Origin: Candidatus Nitrotoga sp. SPKER | GTDB lineage: Bacteria > Pseudomonadota > Gammaproteobacteria > Burkholderiales > Gallionellaceae | Assembly: GCA_003402285.1 (NCBI GenBank) | Contig: QFXG01000016.1 | Coordinates: forward strand, 1-64,000 | Direction of reading: 5' to 3' | DNA: 64,000 nt | Shown here: piece after piece, positions 1 to 9,554 of the stretch | How the letters are laid out: each line of letters opens with the position of its first letter | Numbering within the stretch: position 1 is the first letter of the stretch | Notes under the pieces: generated by a model | What the model was told of the DNA's origin: nothing | Databases searched by the model: none | Seen by the model: only the letters and a program-made list of their open reading frames with translations | Made by a program: the position numbers and the translations under genes

Positions 1-293
1 CGGCTTATCCTGTACATGTTGCAGCTCCGGTTTGTGAGTTGGCGCTCAGGGGTATATCTCCTATTACCAGATGCTGCAACACCTTTATGCCTATCGGCTC
101 AATTTATTCCGGACAGCAGTGCGCGAAGGCGGGGAACCAGTTGATTGAAAATTACCCCGCGAAGCGGGACAACATGACTGCATTGTCCGCTGCGCGGGAA
201 TGACGAAACTAATGGAGTATGCTTGTTTAAAAACAGGGAATTCAACCCTATCGGAACAGTATTACCTCATTTCCCTCCTGTATCCGCATGAGC
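1..293. other. left edge, no assignable gene
   Basis: One frame is open on the plus strand from the edge to about position 203, but its translation shows no recognisable motif. A GC-rich patch at about 155-200 (CCCGCGAAGCGGG followed by GCTGCGCGGG) can fold and may be a small repeat. Nothing here can be named. Confidence 0.3.
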
Positions 294-581
294 CTATTCG
301 CCTAACCAGATACGGCCAAATAACCCAATACGGAGCCTCGCTTGCTTGGGGGCAGAGATCGATGGAGATTGTGTCTTAAAGATTGACGAACACGGATTAT
401 CCGTCCAGCGGGTGAGTAAGAGCCCGCCACGCGCGACTTTGCGCAACAAATACCATGCTCCCGCATGCTCAATCAGCAACGCGTTTCTATCGCCAAAAAG
501 CTTGCTGCTCAGAATTCTCATCTTGGTCATGTTCACGCAGGCGTTATCACTTATAAGTTGCAAGCGGACCTGATTGTGCAC
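294..581 (-). CDS. hemP: HemP-like hemin uptake protein
   Basis: The 95-aa product contains the HemP core at about residues 24-60: a 'LFGDRNALLIEHAG' stretch, a Tyr-Leu-Leu-Arg strand and a 'GLLLTRW' end. Members are small iron-regulated proteins of unclear mechanism found beside haem or siderophore uptake genes. Typical HemP proteins have about 60 residues; here there is a ~35-residue C-terminal extension with no recognisable features, possibly a frameshifted tail. The first ATG overlaps the upstream PepSY gene; the internal Met at residue 19 or 22 is equally plausible as start. It is the last gene of the minus-strand iron cluster and is probably Fur-controlled with it. Confidence 0.6.
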   Translation of the reverse strand: MHNQVRLQLISDNACVNMTKMRILSSKLFGDRNALLIEHAGAWYLLRKVARGGLLLTRWTDNPCSSIFKTQSPSISAPKQARLRIGLFGRIWLGE

Positions 582-1872
582 GAATAGTGCTGTGCGAAGT
601 CACATCGAATCTTGCCAGCGCCAAAGCACGTGCTTTGCGTTTACGCCACCAGATTACTACACCGGTCACGCTCAACATTGCTACGACCAGCCCCATGATC
701 GAAATCAGAATACGTCCAGGTAAACCAAGAATTCGCCCAGAGTGCAGCGGAAACTGGGCCTGCACAAAAATATCAGCGGCAGTGCCTGTCCACGGCTGAC
801 GATCGCCAAGATAACGGCCATCCTGACCATCATAGTAGAGCCGGGGGTGACCCACGCCACCTGCTCCATGATCAGCGCCAAGAGCATAGAACTGCACGCT
901 GTAGATTCCAAAGTTCGACGAATAAGAGGCGCTTCCTGCAGGGTCTTTCCAGCCCCGAGCCATGGCTTGAGCGCTTGCACGCTCAATGATTTCACCAAAG
1001 CCCAAACGTGGTTCTATAGGTTCATGCTTCGATGCACGCTTACGCTGATCGAAAGGTGAGGGAGTTACCGTTGATACCATTGACATCAACGGAAAAAACA
1101 CTTCGCGAGAAAGGTTAAGAGAGAAAGCGGTAAACGCAATGATGAACAACAATATCCATGTCCACAAACTAAAAGCACGATGTAAATCGAAGTTAAGCTT
1201 TGTTGACCCACTGCTCCACCGAACCTTCCACATCGGCTGCCAGCGCTGCCAGAACGAGCGATTCATCGGAATTAAAGCATCTTTGCTAATGTTGTTAATC
1301 TCATTCTCAGAAGTGATACGCCGTTTCGCAGGTAAGGTCAGATAGATACCAACAAAGCAATCGAGCGTCCAAATGATAGCGATAATTCCTAACAGCCATA
1401 GGCCCCAACGGTCTATGCCCCACAGCTCAGGAATATGCAGCGTGTAGTGCAGCCGGTAGAGAAACGAGACAAATGTTTCCTTGGTGATGGGCCATACCGC
1501 ACCCCATTGCCGCTTGCCCAATTCATTGCCTGTTGCGGGATCGATGAAAATTTGATTGAAACTCGGCACATATAATTTGCCGGTAGCGGGATTCACGCGT
1601 GGCTGAACACTTATGTGCAGGGATTCGCCGGGTTCAACGGCCAACGGAAGAAAAGTCACACGCACCTGTGGGTAGCGTGCTTCGATCTGCTTGACTATGT
1701 CCAGCACCGGAAACACGGTTCCAACTGACTTCGCCTCCATCAGATCCGGGTTGAGCCAATCGTCGAGTTCGTGATCCCATGAAATTACAGCACCCGTCAC
1801 GCCACTAATTAGCAAGAAGCTTGCGGTCAGCAGGCCAATCCAGCGATGCAGCAATCCAAAAACTCGACGCAT
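547..1872 (-). CDS. PepSY-associated TM domain protein
   Basis: This 441-aa inner-membrane protein has an N-terminal helix starting 'MRRVFGLLHRWIGLL', a periplasmic PepSY-type stretch, two central helices (about 155-180 and 235-255) and a C-terminal helix near 395-415 followed by 'WWRKRK'. This is the PepSY_TM architecture of proteins that sit beside TonB-dependent siderophore receptors. Some relatives are thought to act as periplasmic ferric-siderophore reductases, but no redox motif is evident here. It lies downstream of the receptor on the same strand and overlaps the HemP-like gene. Confidence 0.8.
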   Translation of the reverse strand: MRRVFGLLHRWIGLLTASFLLISGVTGAVISWDHELDDWLNPDLMEAKSVGTVFPVLDIVKQIEARYPQVRVTFLPLAVEPGESLHISVQPRVNPATGKLYVPSFNQIFIDPATGNELGKRQWGAVWPITKETFVSFLYRLHYTLHIPELWGIDRWGLWLLGIIAIIWTLDCFVGIYLTLPAKRRITSENEINNISKDALIPMNRSFWQRWQPMWKVRWSSGSTKLNFDLHRAFSLWTWILLFIIAFTAFSLNLSREVFFPLMSMVSTVTPSPFDQRKRASKHEPIEPRLGFGEIIERASAQAMARGWKDPAGSASYSSNFGIYSVQFYALGADHGAGGVGHPRLYYDGQDGRYLGDRQPWTGTAADIFVQAQFPLHSGRILGLPGRILISIMGLVVAMLSVTGVVIWWRKRKARALALARFDVTSHSTIRAQSGPLATYK

Positions 1873-2139
1873 AATTCGAACCGCCTTAACTATTACTTCA
1901 AAAGTAAAAAGTTGCTGAGAGTGAAGGAGTACGCCGCGCGCTTATTGAGAATTGATCAAACAAATTCAAGTCCCAGCTCAATATCAATCCCACTCAAGTA
2001 AGTAAGCCCGCCATCGATTGGCGAAAACCCACTTTTATGATGGAGCTCTTTGTACTGCTAACAGCAGACCGGGCACCAGCAATCCCACATAAGCTAGCCA
2101 GGCACTGTGCACGGTAATTACCCTACACTTTCTCAAATA

Positions 2140-2322
2140 TTAAACATGGCCGACAACGATAATGTTCGCGACTGACTTAACGAACTTATCAAACAGCCCG
2201 AGTGAAATCTCGTGCAGGCTATGACCATACTCACAAAAATACAGCGTAGCTCCCTGTGCGTTCTCTTCGATCCAAACTTGGTGGGCGTGAGCCGGCGCCA
2301 GTACTAGCCCAGCTACAACCAC
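2140..2322 (-). pseudogene. truncated DUF4198-like periplasmic protein
   Basis: The fragment begins at a GTG and encodes the end of a signal peptide (LAPAHAH) followed by 'HQVWIEENAQGATLYF', the typical N-terminus of periplasmic DUF4198-type proteins that accompany TonB receptors. After about 60 residues the reading frame ends, whereas family members have 200 or more residues. An in-frame ATG with a complete signal peptide is missing. It looks like a remnant of a gene that once lay between the receptor and the PepSY gene. Confidence 0.5.
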
Positions 2323-2441
2323 TGCTGCACCGTGCCATGGTCAAATGAGATGTCACAGTGTATTTTTTCAATAACGTGATGATGAATGCCATGGTGCATT
2401 TTTTCAGTAAAATGTAATGGAAGACATGCTCAGCGGATGGC

Positions 2442-5024
2442 TCAGAAACGCATTCTCGCGGTAAGCATGGCGCTACGCGGTTCACCATATACGTTGCCGA
2501 AATCGACGCCACGAATGCTGGAGTAGTAGGTCTTGTCAAACAAATTATTCACATTCAACGCAAGCTGCCACTGTTGATTCGGCCGGTAGCTCAGGCGCAG
2601 ACTGGTAATGGCATAGGCTGCCTGTTCCGAACGTACCGCACCGTTGAGCGCATAGTAGGCGCTCTGCGCATTAAGCCCACCGCCCAGAAACCAGCGGCTG
2701 GCGTCCCACGGCAGACCCCACTGTGCCCACAGTTTGAACATATGGCGCGGTGTCTGCGGGCGAAACGCCAGCCCTTGGTTAACTTTGTCTCTCAGGTACG
2801 AGGTCATATTGAAAGTATAGCCAGCAAACAGATCCAGCTGAGGCGCCAACCGTCCCGATATTTCGGTCTCGATACCTTCGCTGCGTACCTTGCCTTCGGC
2901 GCGGTAGCAGCCGTTGATGATGGTAGCCGTCGCGCACGGCGCAGCCGGGTCTTCAAAGGCACGGTTGGATTGATTAATGCGGAACACCGCTAGCGAAGCG
3001 TTCACGGCCCCCCCTAGGTACTCGCCCTTAACACCGGCCTCATAGTTGGCACCAACAATTGGATCCAGTTCACCGCCACTGGCAGTAAATTGTGCGCTCT
3101 GCGGCAGGAAAATGTCAGCATAACTGGCATATAGCGAATAGGTTGGATCGAGCTTGTAGATCAGGCCCGCATATGGCGTAAGCTCACGATCGTAGCGCAC
3201 CTTCTTGCCCTTGACAGTGGTACCCGTAAGCAGATTGTGGTTGTCGGTGCTGGTGTCGTACCAACTCAAGCGGGCACCAAGAATCAGCTTCAGATCTTTG
3301 ATCAAGGTAAACCGGCCACTCCCGTACACGCCATGCTGATGGGTACGCAATGTAGTTCCAGAAATGAATGGCCCTTCGTTGGGTTCAGCCACACTGTAGG
3401 GGTCAAAATTGAAAATATTCGGCACCGGCACGGCGGCAAAGAAAGCCGATTGCCGGGTTCGCGACACGTAGTCCTGAGAGCTGGCACCGATGGTCAGATC
3501 GTGTTGGTGTCCAAACAGTGTAACCTTACCACTGGCATTGGCGTCAAAGTTACGGCGCTCGCCCTCGGATTGATATCTAACACCGGTATAGATTGAGGCT
3601 GCCGGGTTGGCGGGGTTCACACCAAAACCGGTGCCCGTGCCGCGCATCACGGTGCGCTTGAAATCCTGATCCTGGGGCGTACTGTTGCCGCCTACGTTCA
3701 GTTTCCAGCCGTTTGACAAATAGTGCTCAATGTTAAAAAAAGCATCGTCGATGTCTTGCGACCAGCGGCTCCAGGCTGGTGCCAGATAGGTCGAACGCGG
3801 TAACCCCAGGCTACGTCCGTCACTATAACGCGGCAAGCCAAAGATCAGCGGCACGGCATTGGTCTGCTGCCGTTGCAAGCCCAGCGTAAGCATGGTAGCA
3901 GGACCAAGATCAAGCTCGGCAACCCCGTACAGCATATTCTTGCGCGATGACATCACGTTGACATTGTAGTCACGGTCTTCATGTACTGCCACTACTCGCG
4001 CACGTAATGTACCGGCATCATTGAGCGGGCCACCGATGTCAGCCTCGGCCCGGTAGAAATCCCAAGAGCCAGCGCTGGCCGCTAAGGTAGCAGAAAATTT
4101 GTTCCCCGGCTTCTTGCGCACCAGGTTTACCGTCGCCGAGGGATTGCCTACGCCCTGCAACAGCCCGGCCGAACCACGGATAACTTCAATCCGATCATAG
4201 CTTGCCAAGTCAACACTGGTAAACGAAGTACCGAGAAAAGTCTGCGGCACTCCATCGGCCTGGTAATTATTAATGAGAAAGCCACGCGATATAACGTTGG
4301 CTGATCCAGCCGGCCCAGTACTGGTGTCGAACTGCAAGCCAGTCATCTGGTCAAGTGCGCTCTCAAGCTGAAACAGATTCTGATCCTCCATACGCTGGCG
4401 CGTCATCACACTCACCGACTGAGGGATATCACGTAGCGCCTGTGGCGTCTTACCGATACTAACCGCACGTGTAGTATAAGAGCTCGTGCCTTCAGTACGA
4501 GGATCACGTTCGGTGTTAGTTGTCACCATCACCTCCGGCATGGTGGCCTCAACTTTTTTCGCCGCCGCTGCAGACGAGTCCGCTTGAGAAAATGGCTTCA
4601 TGGCGGCAGGCGCTTTGCGCAGCGAATAACCACCACCCGGCTGGGCGACCGCTTCAATGCCGCTGCCAGCCAGTAGCATACTTAGCGCCGAAGCAATGCT
4701 GTAACTGCCGGACACCTCTTTGGATTGCAGGCCGCTGAGTAGCGCACTGTCATAGGAGAGATTAACTCTGGCGGTGCGCGCAAAGCGATCCAGCGCCACC
4801 TCTAATGGGCCAACCGGCACGTTGAAGTTGTGGATTTCGCCACCAGCAGGTAGCGCCATGACCGCCTGTGCCTGGGCAACATGCGGCAGCACCAAGCCGA
4901 CGGTCAGACTCAACAACATGCCCTGCAGGGCGACAGCCAGCAGCGTAGGCTGCGGACGGAATGATGGGGGTATAGATCGGATCCGGGGCTCTGCGACGGG
5001 GAGCTGCAAACGGTTTAAGGTCAT
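2442..5024 (-). CDS. TonB-dependent siderophore receptor with STN domain
   Basis: The 860-aa outer-membrane receptor has a long signal region (first ~55 residues), an STN signalling domain (about 62-120), a linker with the TonB-box candidate 'EVMVTT', a plug domain (about 185-300, 'RDIPQSVSVMTRQRMEDQNL') and a 22-strand type barrel ending in 'MLTARMRF' with the usual terminal Phe. The STN domain shows that it is a transducer that reports ligand binding to the FecR-like anti-sigma factor encoded upstream. The order sigma, anti-sigma, receptor is that of fecI-fecR-fecA or fpv/fox systems. Its closest overall style is the FpvA/FoxA ferric-siderophore group; the actual siderophore cannot be inferred. 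Confidence 0.92.
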   Translation of the reverse strand: MTLNRLQLPVAEPRIRSIPPSFRPQPTLLAVALQGMLLSLTVGLVLPHVAQAQAVMALPAGGEIHNFNVPVGPLEVALDRFARTARVNLSYDSALLSGLQSKEVSGSYSIASALSMLLAGSGIEAVAQPGGGYSLRKAPAAMKPFSQADSSAAAAKKVEATMPEVMVTTNTERDPRTEGTSSYTTRAVSIGKTPQALRDIPQSVSVMTRQRMEDQNLFQLESALDQMTGLQFDTSTGPAGSANVISRGFLINNYQADGVPQTFLGTSFTSVDLASYDRIEVIRGSAGLLQGVGNPSATVNLVRKKPGNKFSATLAASAGSWDFYRAEADIGGPLNDAGTLRARVVAVHEDRDYNVNVMSSRKNMLYGVAELDLGPATMLTLGLQRQQTNAVPLIFGLPRYSDGRSLGLPRSTYLAPAWSRWSQDIDDAFFNIEHYLSNGWKLNVGGNSTPQDQDFKRTVMRGTGTGFGVNPANPAASIYTGVRYQSEGERRNFDANASGKVTLFGHQHDLTIGASSQDYVSRTRQSAFFAAVPVPNIFNFDPYSVAEPNEGPFISGTTLRTHQHGVYGSGRFTLIKDLKLILGARLSWYDTSTDNHNLLTGTTVKGKKVRYDRELTPYAGLIYKLDPTYSLYASYADIFLPQSAQFTASGGELDPIVGANYEAGVKGEYLGGAVNASLAVFRINQSNRAFEDPAAPCATATIINGCYRAEGKVRSEGIETEISGRLAPQLDLFAGYTFNMTSYLRDKVNQGLAFRPQTPRHMFKLWAQWGLPWDASRWFLGGGLNAQSAYYALNGAVRSEQAAYAITSLRLSYRPNQQWQLALNVNNLFDKTYYSSIRGVDFGNVYGEPRSAMLTARMRF

Positions 5025-5139
5025 TTCTCACTTTCGACAAGATAGATTATTAATGGCTTCCTACTTGGGAGGCCGGTCGAAAATGGAAATCCCCTCACTA
5101 TTTTCTGAAAAAATTTTTACAACTTGGTTTACGTCTTTT

Positions 5140-6207
5140 TCAATGGACTTCTCGTGGACCCACCGTGATCCAGAAACGCGTGCGATAACTGACGCTGATC
5201 GGCTGTGTCTGAACAAGAAACTGTAATGCTCGATCGGTCTCTTTAACATGAAAAAGACCAGACAGACGCAAATCGGCTACGCGTGGGTCACAAACGATGT
5301 GGCCTGGCCGGTAGCGCGCCAGCTCGACCAGCAAATCTTGCAGAAGAATATTCTTGCCAGCGATGACGCCCTCGGCCCAACCGTCAGCCTCAAAACCTTG
5401 CAGCTCGGCTGGTGCGGTACCATCATCCATAAGCCAGCGGCTTTCACCGGCCTGCACGACAGCGGACACGCCGCCATCCGCCGGGTGTAATGCCACAGCG
5501 CCCTCCTGCACGCTAATACGGGCACGCTCCTTGTCCAGCCGCACGACAAAGCGCGTGCCCAAGGCCTGCATCTTGCCAAAAGGGGTATAGACCCAAAACG
5601 GGCGTTTAGCCGACATGCCGGCATCCGCGCCCGTGGTGATAAGAATTTCGCCCCGTCGTAGCACAACAAGACGACGCGGACCGGCCAGGTCGGTATTGAT
5701 CGCGCTGTCGATGTTAAGCACAATAACGCTGCCATCATCAAGATGCAGCGTCTTTTGCTCACCGCTACCGGTACTAACATCAGCCAGCAGACGCTGCCAG
5801 GGCGTTTGCTCACGTACGATCCAGCCCGCCGTTACGGCAATACCGGCCAGGGAAAGCAGCTTCATGGCATTACGTCGGCTCAGGCTGAGGTGTGCACGGC
5901 GAGCCTGCACCGTTTGCAGCGCATCGAGCGCCAACTTGGGCGGCAATGCGCCCAGATCAGACTGAAAACCTTTCAAAGAGTGCACACGCTGCCAGGCGAT
6001 ACCGTGCAAAAGATCGTCGTTCAACCAGCACTCGAATGCACGCCGATCCTGGACAGTGGGTACGTTGTAGTTGAGCCTGATCGCCCAAGTAATGGCAGCG
6101 TCAATAATGGATTCAGGCAGTCGGTCAGGCGGTGATACATTGGAAGTGTGATACGACTCGTCCGGTACTTCCGCTGTAGCACCTTGTGGCAGAGCGCGTT
6201 CGCTCAT
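5140..6207 (-). CDS. fecR: FecR-family anti-sigma factor
   Basis: The 355-aa product has a cytoplasmic N-terminal domain (about 30-80, DUF4880-like, 'FECWLNDDLLHGIAWQRVHSL'), one membrane segment near 115-135 ('NAMKLLSLAGIAVTAGWIV') and a periplasmic FecR domain (about 145-270, 'DGSVIVLNIDSAINTD'). It would hold the FecI-type sigma factor inactive until the STN domain of the receptor signals. The start overlaps the sigma-factor stop by 4 nt, which implies translational coupling. The receptor gene follows 115 nt downstream. Confidence 0.92.
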   Translation of the reverse strand: MSERALPQGATAEVPDESYHTSNVSPPDRLPESIIDAAITWAIRLNYNVPTVQDRRAFECWLNDDLLHGIAWQRVHSLKGFQSDLGALPPKLALDALQTVQARRAHLSLSRRNAMKLLSLAGIAVTAGWIVREQTPWQRLLADVSTGSGEQKTLHLDDGSVIVLNIDSAINTDLAGPRRLVVLRRGEILITTGADAGMSAKRPFWVYTPFGKMQALGTRFVVRLDKERARISVQEGAVALHPADGGVSAVVQAGESRWLMDDGTAPAELQGFEADGWAEGVIAGKNILLQDLLVELARYRPGHIVCDPRVADLRLSGLFHVKETDRALQFLVQTQPISVSYRTRFWITVGPREVH

Positions 6208-6755
6208 AACTCAAACCGCAGGGCATAACAACCGCGCAGCGCCTTAGCGATGTAACGTTCCACGGTGGACAGTGAAACACCCAAGTGCTCAGCGATCTGT
6301 GGACAAGTGAGTCCATCAAGTTGGGCCATTAGGAAAGCGGTGCGAACTTGGGGCTTAAGTGAATCGAGCAACCGATCAATCTCAATCAGCGTTTCCAGAA
6401 AAATTTGCCGCGTTTCGGGCGAAGGCTCCTCGGCTTCAGGCAAAACGGCTAATATTTCCAGCCAGGCCAATTCCAGCTCGCGCCGTCGCCAGTGATCCAC
6501 AACCAGACCGCGCGCAATGGCAGAAAGATAAGCACGCGGCTCGTCCAGATACAGAGGCTGCTGCCGGGTGAGAACGCGCATAAAGGTATCCTGCGCAAGA
6601 TCCGCGGCGTGGCAGGCGTTGCCGAGTTTGTGACGCAGCCAACTGTACAACCAACCGTGATGGTCGGTGTACAGTATACGAATCTGCTGTGTTGCAATAT
6701 CATCCGCCGACACGATGCACTCCTTGTAATTGGTCAAGCACGTGTGCGGACCCAA
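6204..6755 (-). CDS. fecI: FecI-type ECF RNA polymerase sigma factor
   Basis: The 183-aa product has sigma region 2 at about 25-90 ('HAADLAQDTFMRVL', 'PRAYLSAIARGLVVDHWRRR') and region 4 at about 130-180 ('LDGLTCPQIAEHLGVSLSTVERYIAKAL'), with no other domain. It is the iron-starvation sigma factor expected to transcribe the receptor gene. It is the first gene of the minus-strand iron operon, and a Fur-like site lies just upstream. The upstream Met at residue 1 is used here; a shorter start at 'VSADDIATQQ' is possible. Confidence 0.92.
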   Translation of the reverse strand: MGPHTCLTNYKECIVSADDIATQQIRILYTDHHGWLYSWLRHKLGNACHAADLAQDTFMRVLTRQQPLYLDEPRAYLSAIARGLVVDHWRRRELELAWLEILAVLPEAEEPSPETRQIFLETLIEIDRLLDSLKPQVRTAFLMAQLDGLTCPQIAEHLGVSLSTVERYIAKALRGCYALRFEL

Positions 6756-6759
6756 CAGG

Positions 6760-6780
6760 TAATGAGAATTATTTGTATTT
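6760..6780. promoter_or_regulatory. Fur-box-like operator upstream of fecI
   Basis: The sequence TAATGAGAATTATTTGTATT, just upstream of the fecI start, resembles the Fur consensus (GATAATGATAATCATTATC) on either strand. Its position in front of an iron-starvation sigma factor fits Fur control. This is a match by eye only. Confidence 0.5.
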
Positions 6781-6949
6781 TACAAGGTGCAATACCGATT
6801 ATGCAAGACTGATGTAATTAGGGCTGGGCAAATGATTGATCTCCTCAGCGACAATTTTTTGTTATCGCGCTAAAATACAACTTTAAGCAATTACAATGAC
6901 GTGACCGTACTTCTGGTTAAACAGTAAATAGAGAAAGGAGTGTTTTGAT

Positions 6950-7435
6950 ATGGGCGATACCGCAGATTACAAGCTAGTCCGTAACTCAACGGTGGGCGCA
7001 GAACTTCATGAGAGCGAAGCCAAGACTCTGGTGGAGATACTGGGAGTACGTCATTTGAAGGATGGCGAGCTGCTGGTCAGCGAAGGGGAAGCCGATCAAA
7101 CTCTGTTCATCCTCGCCTCCGGTAAGCTTGCCGTTATCAGCCACGATACTGAGGGCAGAGAGACCTTTGTTTACACGATGAAAGAAGGCGAATGCGCCGG
7201 TACCCGTGCGTTTGTCGACCGAGTGCCACGCAAAGCCACATTGCGTGCGCTCGATAATGCCACGGTCTATACGCTTACTCCGGAGGCATTTGAATCATTG
7301 TTAGATCTCCATCCACGCCTGGTTTACAAAGTAATGCGTGCGCTGTTCAGAGTCACCCATGCCAATCTTTCTCGGATGAATCAGGAAAGCCAGGAACTCG
7401 CCAATTATATTCATAAGACGCAAGGACGGTATTGA
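6950..7435 (+). CDS. cyclic-nucleotide-binding domain protein
   Basis: The 161-aa protein is essentially one cNMP-binding (Crp N-terminal) domain: residues about 30-140 carry the beta-roll pattern 'LKDGELLVSEGEADQTLFILASGKLAVIS' and 'KEGECAGTRAFVDRVPRKATLRA'. No C-terminal helix-turn-helix is present, so it is not a Crp-type regulator by itself. An AGAAAGGAG ribosome-binding site lies 9 nt before the ATG. It is monocistronic and divergent from fecI. It may be a stand-alone sensor or a modulator of a partner protein. Confidence 0.8.
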   Translation: MGDTADYKLVRNSTVGAELHESEAKTLVEILGVRHLKDGELLVSEGEADQTLFILASGKLAVISHDTEGRETFVYTMKEGECAGTRAFVDRVPRKATLRALDNATVYTLTPEAFESLLDLHPRLVYKVMRALFRVTHANLSRMNQESQELANYIHKTQGRY

Positions 7436-8026
7436 GAACAGTCTTGCAATAGCCCTCCCCACCATATTTATAACTATCGAAATTTGATGAAACGGGCAAG
7501 CACCCGTTATTCTGGAAAAACTTTAAACCGCAGCAACTTCCAAAAAGATATTTTCTATAAGGTTGCCCTAGGGTTGTGACTCGCTTCGCAATCATGATCA
7601 AACCCTATTCTTTAGGTCATATTAGCCGAAGCGCAGTAGTATTTAGCTGCGGCCTTCGTGCAAGTGAGGCATCTACCAATCGAAAATAGTACAACAGCGC
7701 TGCACTCCAGTAGGATTGATAGACAGTCACTTAAATTGCACCGAAAACTGAGAACCTGAAAAAATTTGGCATTGACGTAAACCACACGATAAACGCCTAA
7801 CGAATAGCGTTTATCCGCCACTTTATCCAAATTTTCGAATCGAGGAATGGATAAGTGTATTTGCATAGCACGGTTCAACTAAAAATTTATGACTGATAGC
7901 TTATCGCTAATTTCTTTTTATTATTCATCTTTACTGCACTGCCCATCATTATCTTAACCACTTCTTTTAACTTCCTTGAATCGCCCCGGGAATGGAGGAG
8001 GCTCTAACTTTTGAGAGAATAGAGCC
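7436..8026. other. gene-poor intergenic stretch
   Basis: Apart from short open frames without codon bias or ribosome-binding sites, nothing is visible here. The last ~30 nt lead directly into the IS3 relic and may include part of its left end. Confidence 0.4.
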
Positions 8027-8900
8027 ATGAAGAAACAAAATCAGTTTTCCCTGGAGGTAAAAGAACGGGCAGTCTGTTTGGTGCAGGAACATCGTCAGGA
8101 ATATCCCTCACTGTGGGCAGCAGTTGAATCGATTGCACTCAATATTGACTGTGTGCCATCTACATTGTTGGACTGAGTCAAGCGGGCAGAGATTCACCGG
8201 GGAATCCGCCCGGGCCCCAGTACTGATGGAAGTGAACGCATCAAAGCCATGGAGCGTGAGATCAAGGAGCTGCGCCGTGACAACGAGATTCTGAAGACAG
8301 CCAATACTTTTTTCGCCCAGGCGGCGCTCGACCGCGAACTGAAGAAATAAATACCTACATTGATCAGCATCGGAATCTGTATGGGTTGAGCCAATCTGCA
8401 AAATCCTGCAGGTTACCCCCTCTGCTTACCGCAAGTATGCAGCACGCTGCCCGCTGCACAGTCGAATACGCCAAATGAATCGTGGGCTGGCGAGTAAGCA
8501 GTCAAATGACGACGGACCTAGTTATGGATGCACTGGAACAGGCTCTGCATGACCGGCAACCGGATAAATCAGCGGGGTTGATTCACCACAGCAACCGGGG
8601 ATCACAATATGTTTCGATCAAGTACACCGAACGGCTGGGCGAATGGGTATCCGCTCTTCTGTTGGCAGTACCGGGGATGCGTATGACAACGTATTAGCAG
8701 AACGGCCTTTATAAGCAGAACTGATTCACCGGAGAACTCCGTGGAAATCCAGAGCCGCTGTGGAGCTGGCAACCCTGGAGCGGGTGTTCTGGTTCAACCA
8801 TCAGCGCTTGCTTGGCTCAATCGGCAATATTCCACCCATTGAGGCAGACCAACGCTATTATCCGCAACTCGAAATATCCAGAAAGCAAACCGTTTTACTT
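8027..8900 (+). mobile_element. IS3-family insertion sequence relic
   Basis: OrfA starts at 8027 ([19 protein letters not shown]) and ends at 8350 with the leucine-zipper-like '[20 protein letters not shown]' pattern, but has an in-frame TGA near 8174 where Trp or Arg is expected. OrfB is reduced: only the catalytic-core end survives from about 8480 (VGWRVSSQMTTDLVMDAL, LIHHSNRGSQYVS) to about 8870 (WFNHQRLLGSIGN), with a large internal deletion and frameshifts. The element is therefore dead. Termini were not resolved. Confidence 0.75.
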
Positions 8901-8999
8901 TGACCAATCAGCCTACTCAAGTTCCGGGGCGATTCAGACAGCGCATTGTCTTGGTCCCCGAGCACCGAGGGAAAGTGGACTTTGTTGCCTTCATTAGAA

Positions 9000-9366
9000 T
9001 CGATGCTTGACGCCCTTCAGCGAACCATTGAGTGAAAATTCACTCGACAGATGCAGATATAAAGCTTGGAAGACATTATGTTTCTAAACTTGCATATTAA
9101 TGTACTAGTACTGTTGTGCCTGGAGCTACTAGAGCTCCCTGCGCTTAATTCTCAGGTTAACATCCAACAAATAATTAAAAACTTGTTACAAAAAATCTCG
9201 GGATAGTTACAAATATTACAAAAAACTTACAAATATTTTGTTACTATAAAAACAGTAATAAGAATTATTATTACTATTCGGCGAACAAGCCAGCCAGCAT
9301 ATGTGTCCAACAAGTAAGTGCGCAAGCCAGCCAGTCAGCCGTCTTTTTAAAAGGAAAACCATAATC
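9000..9366. repeat. AT-rich spacer with TTACAAA repeats
   Basis: Between about 9180 and 9245 the heptamer TTACAAA (or its near form) recurs four times at short spacing (GTTACAAAAAA, GTTACAAATAT, ATTACAAAAAA, CTTACAAATAT), ending in TTTTGTTAC. Downstream, the tetramer AGCC/AGCCAGCC recurs around 9288-9330. No gene of normal size is present. It could hold a regulator binding cluster for the short downstream transcript that ends at the 9469 terminator. Confidence 0.35.
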
Positions 9367-9447
9367 ATGACTCATGAGATATCCTTTAAATTTACCTCCA
9401 ATAGAGGAACATCTAAATTAACCGTACATAAACGTCCTCAAACATGA
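9367..9447 (+). CDS. possible 26-residue peptide
   Basis: A short ORF (MTHEISFKFTSN... ending HKRPQT) is preceded by AAAAGGAAAACC, an acceptable ribosome-binding site, and followed within 25 nt by a rho-independent terminator. It is basic and soluble and matches nothing I know. It could be a true small gene, or the remnant of a longer one. Confidence 0.25.
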   Translation: MTHEISFKFTSNRGTSKLTVHKRPQT

Positions 9448-9468
9448 GGTTGTTGTATCAGTAAATCC

Positions 9469-9496
9469 ACCGACCAAGTCGGTTAGGTTTTTATTT
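9469..9496 (+). terminator. rho-independent terminator
   Basis: Perfect 6-bp stem ACCGAC/GTCGGT with a 3-nt loop, followed by TAGGTTTTTATTTT. It ends whatever short transcript is made from 9.3-9.45 kb. Confidence 0.7.
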
Positions 9497-9554
9497 TGGA
9501 TGAACAAGCATTTTCCAATAAACTTTACTCATTCAGATTGATCACTGGATTGCT

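Noticed and set aside
2231-2539. A 102-codon minus-strand frame
   Set aside because: It overlaps the end of the TonB receptor in another frame and lacks protein-like composition.
8174-8176. In-frame TGA in the IS3 OrfA as a recoding (selenocysteine or readthrough) site
   Set aside because: The rest of the element is deleted and frameshifted, so simple decay explains it.
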